From: Erythrocercus mccallii
Taxonomy: Eukaryota; Chordata; Aves; Passeriformes; Dicruridae
Direction: 5' to 3'
Assembly: GCA_013397435.1 (NCBI GenBank)
Contig: VZRG01002080.1
Span: forward strand, 5,630 to 69,629
Length of the DNA: 64,000 nt
The notes beneath the pieces are model-generated. The model made no database searches and was not told where the DNA came from. It worked only from the letters and a program-made list of their open reading frames with translations. How positions within the stretch are numbered: the first letter of the stretch is position 1; each line of letters starts with the position of its first letter. Of this stretch, positions 63,701-64,000 are shown piece after piece. The translations under genes were made by a program, and so were the position numbers.

Positions 63701-63819
63701 GAAAATGTTTTTCTTAGAAATTGTCACTTTAAAGTTACCTTTCAAAAGTAACACCATCACTAATTCTCTGTTTCATTGTTATTTTTCCTTCTGCTGCTAA
63801 CCTGGGGAAGACATTCCTG
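60791..63819. other. Unique AT-rich noncoding DNA
   Basis: Contains a 14-bp direct repeat at 61639-61688. 62.85-63.0 kb looks complex and non-repetitive. No gene recognised. Confidence 0.6.
61639..61688. repeat. 14-bp direct repeat flanking a small hairpin
   Basis: GACCTGACAAAAGC occurs at 61639-61652 and 61675-61688. Overlapping the first copy's end is a perfect stem GCTTGA/TCAAGC with loop AATG. Confidence 0.88.
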
Positions 63820-63876
63820 TTAGTGTCTACACTACTTAGTGTCTACATTACTAACAAAACTTAGTGTCTACACTAC
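63820..63876. repeat. Three copies of a 16-bp unit
   Basis: TTAGTGTCTACACTAC at 63820-63835, a one-mismatch tandem copy at 63836-63851, then nine bases, then an exact copy at 63861-63876. ACTAC words continue to about 63895. Confidence 0.92.
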
Positions 63877-64000
63877 AAACTACTTACACTACTACAGCTA
63901 CAAAAAGACAACATGTGATTTTCCTATTGTACTGTTTGTCCATCAGTTTTGAAATAGATCAAGAGGAGGGATTTTATTTTAATGGTACAATCTTTGAAAA
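63877..64000. other. Unique DNA to window end
   Basis: Nothing recognised. Confidence 0.6.

Noticed and set aside
1..64000. tRNA, rRNA, snRNA or CRISPR features, and mitochondrial insertions
   Set aside because: Reading both strands showed no B-box-like GGTTCGAATCC, no spaced identical repeats of CRISPR type, and no mitochondrial gene sequence. A tRNAscan-SE, Infernal and NUMT search would settle it.

Overview
The window looks like noncoding DNA from a vertebrate chromosome, almost certainly a bird. The main evidence is a set of CR1 LINE fragments, including 3' ends with the avian 'AATCA-(N)-GGTTGGAA-RGACC' type signature. A complete solo LTR with TGTCCTGG/CCAGGACA-type termini, as in avian ERVL-like families, supports this. 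The LTR and LTR-like pieces suggest a songbird, but that is inference from remembered family features and no database was searched. Base composition is AT-rich and CpG-poor almost throughout. No rRNA or tRNA gene, operon, CRISPR array or prokaryotic feature was seen. I recognise no exon of a known protein-coding gene, so the window is either intergenic or deep inside large introns.

Layout. 1-16.8 kb: unique AT-rich DNA with microsatellites. These are a pentamer array cut by the left edge, a TG/TA tract at 1.03-1.10 kb, and a 37-copy TTTTC array at 9.45-9.64 kb with one undetermined base. A predicted G-quadruplex lies at 8.4 kb. 16.83-17.50 kb: a solo LTR flanked by an exact 5-bp target-site duplication. 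20.4-22.8 kb: a minus-strand CR1, an old plus-strand CR1 piece and a GC-rich LTR-like block. 23-44 kb: mostly unique sequence with two short CR1 3' ends, a trinucleotide hairpin at 27.9 kb, an AT pentamer array at 32.6 kb and a GC-raised patch at 34.2-34.6 kb. 44.3-45.5 kb: two converging CR1 fragments, the second carrying frame-broken remains of the C-terminal end of the CR1 ORF2 protein. 46-59 kb: unique AT-rich DNA with short tandem duplications. 59.4-60.2 kb: an unusual minus-strand insertion-like block with a TATA-like box, two overlapping hairpins, AATAAA and a TTA-repeat tail. 60.3-60.8 kb: an ancient CR1 fragment. 60.8-64 kb: unique DNA ending near a 16-bp repeat.

No genes can be shown to work together here. 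What the window offers is a record of transposon layers of different ages, several structured or repetitive DNA segments, and four weak exon candidates (around 25.0, 29.9-30.2, 42.1-42.5 and 46.9-47.2 kb). Those candidates need RNA or comparative evidence before being called genes.
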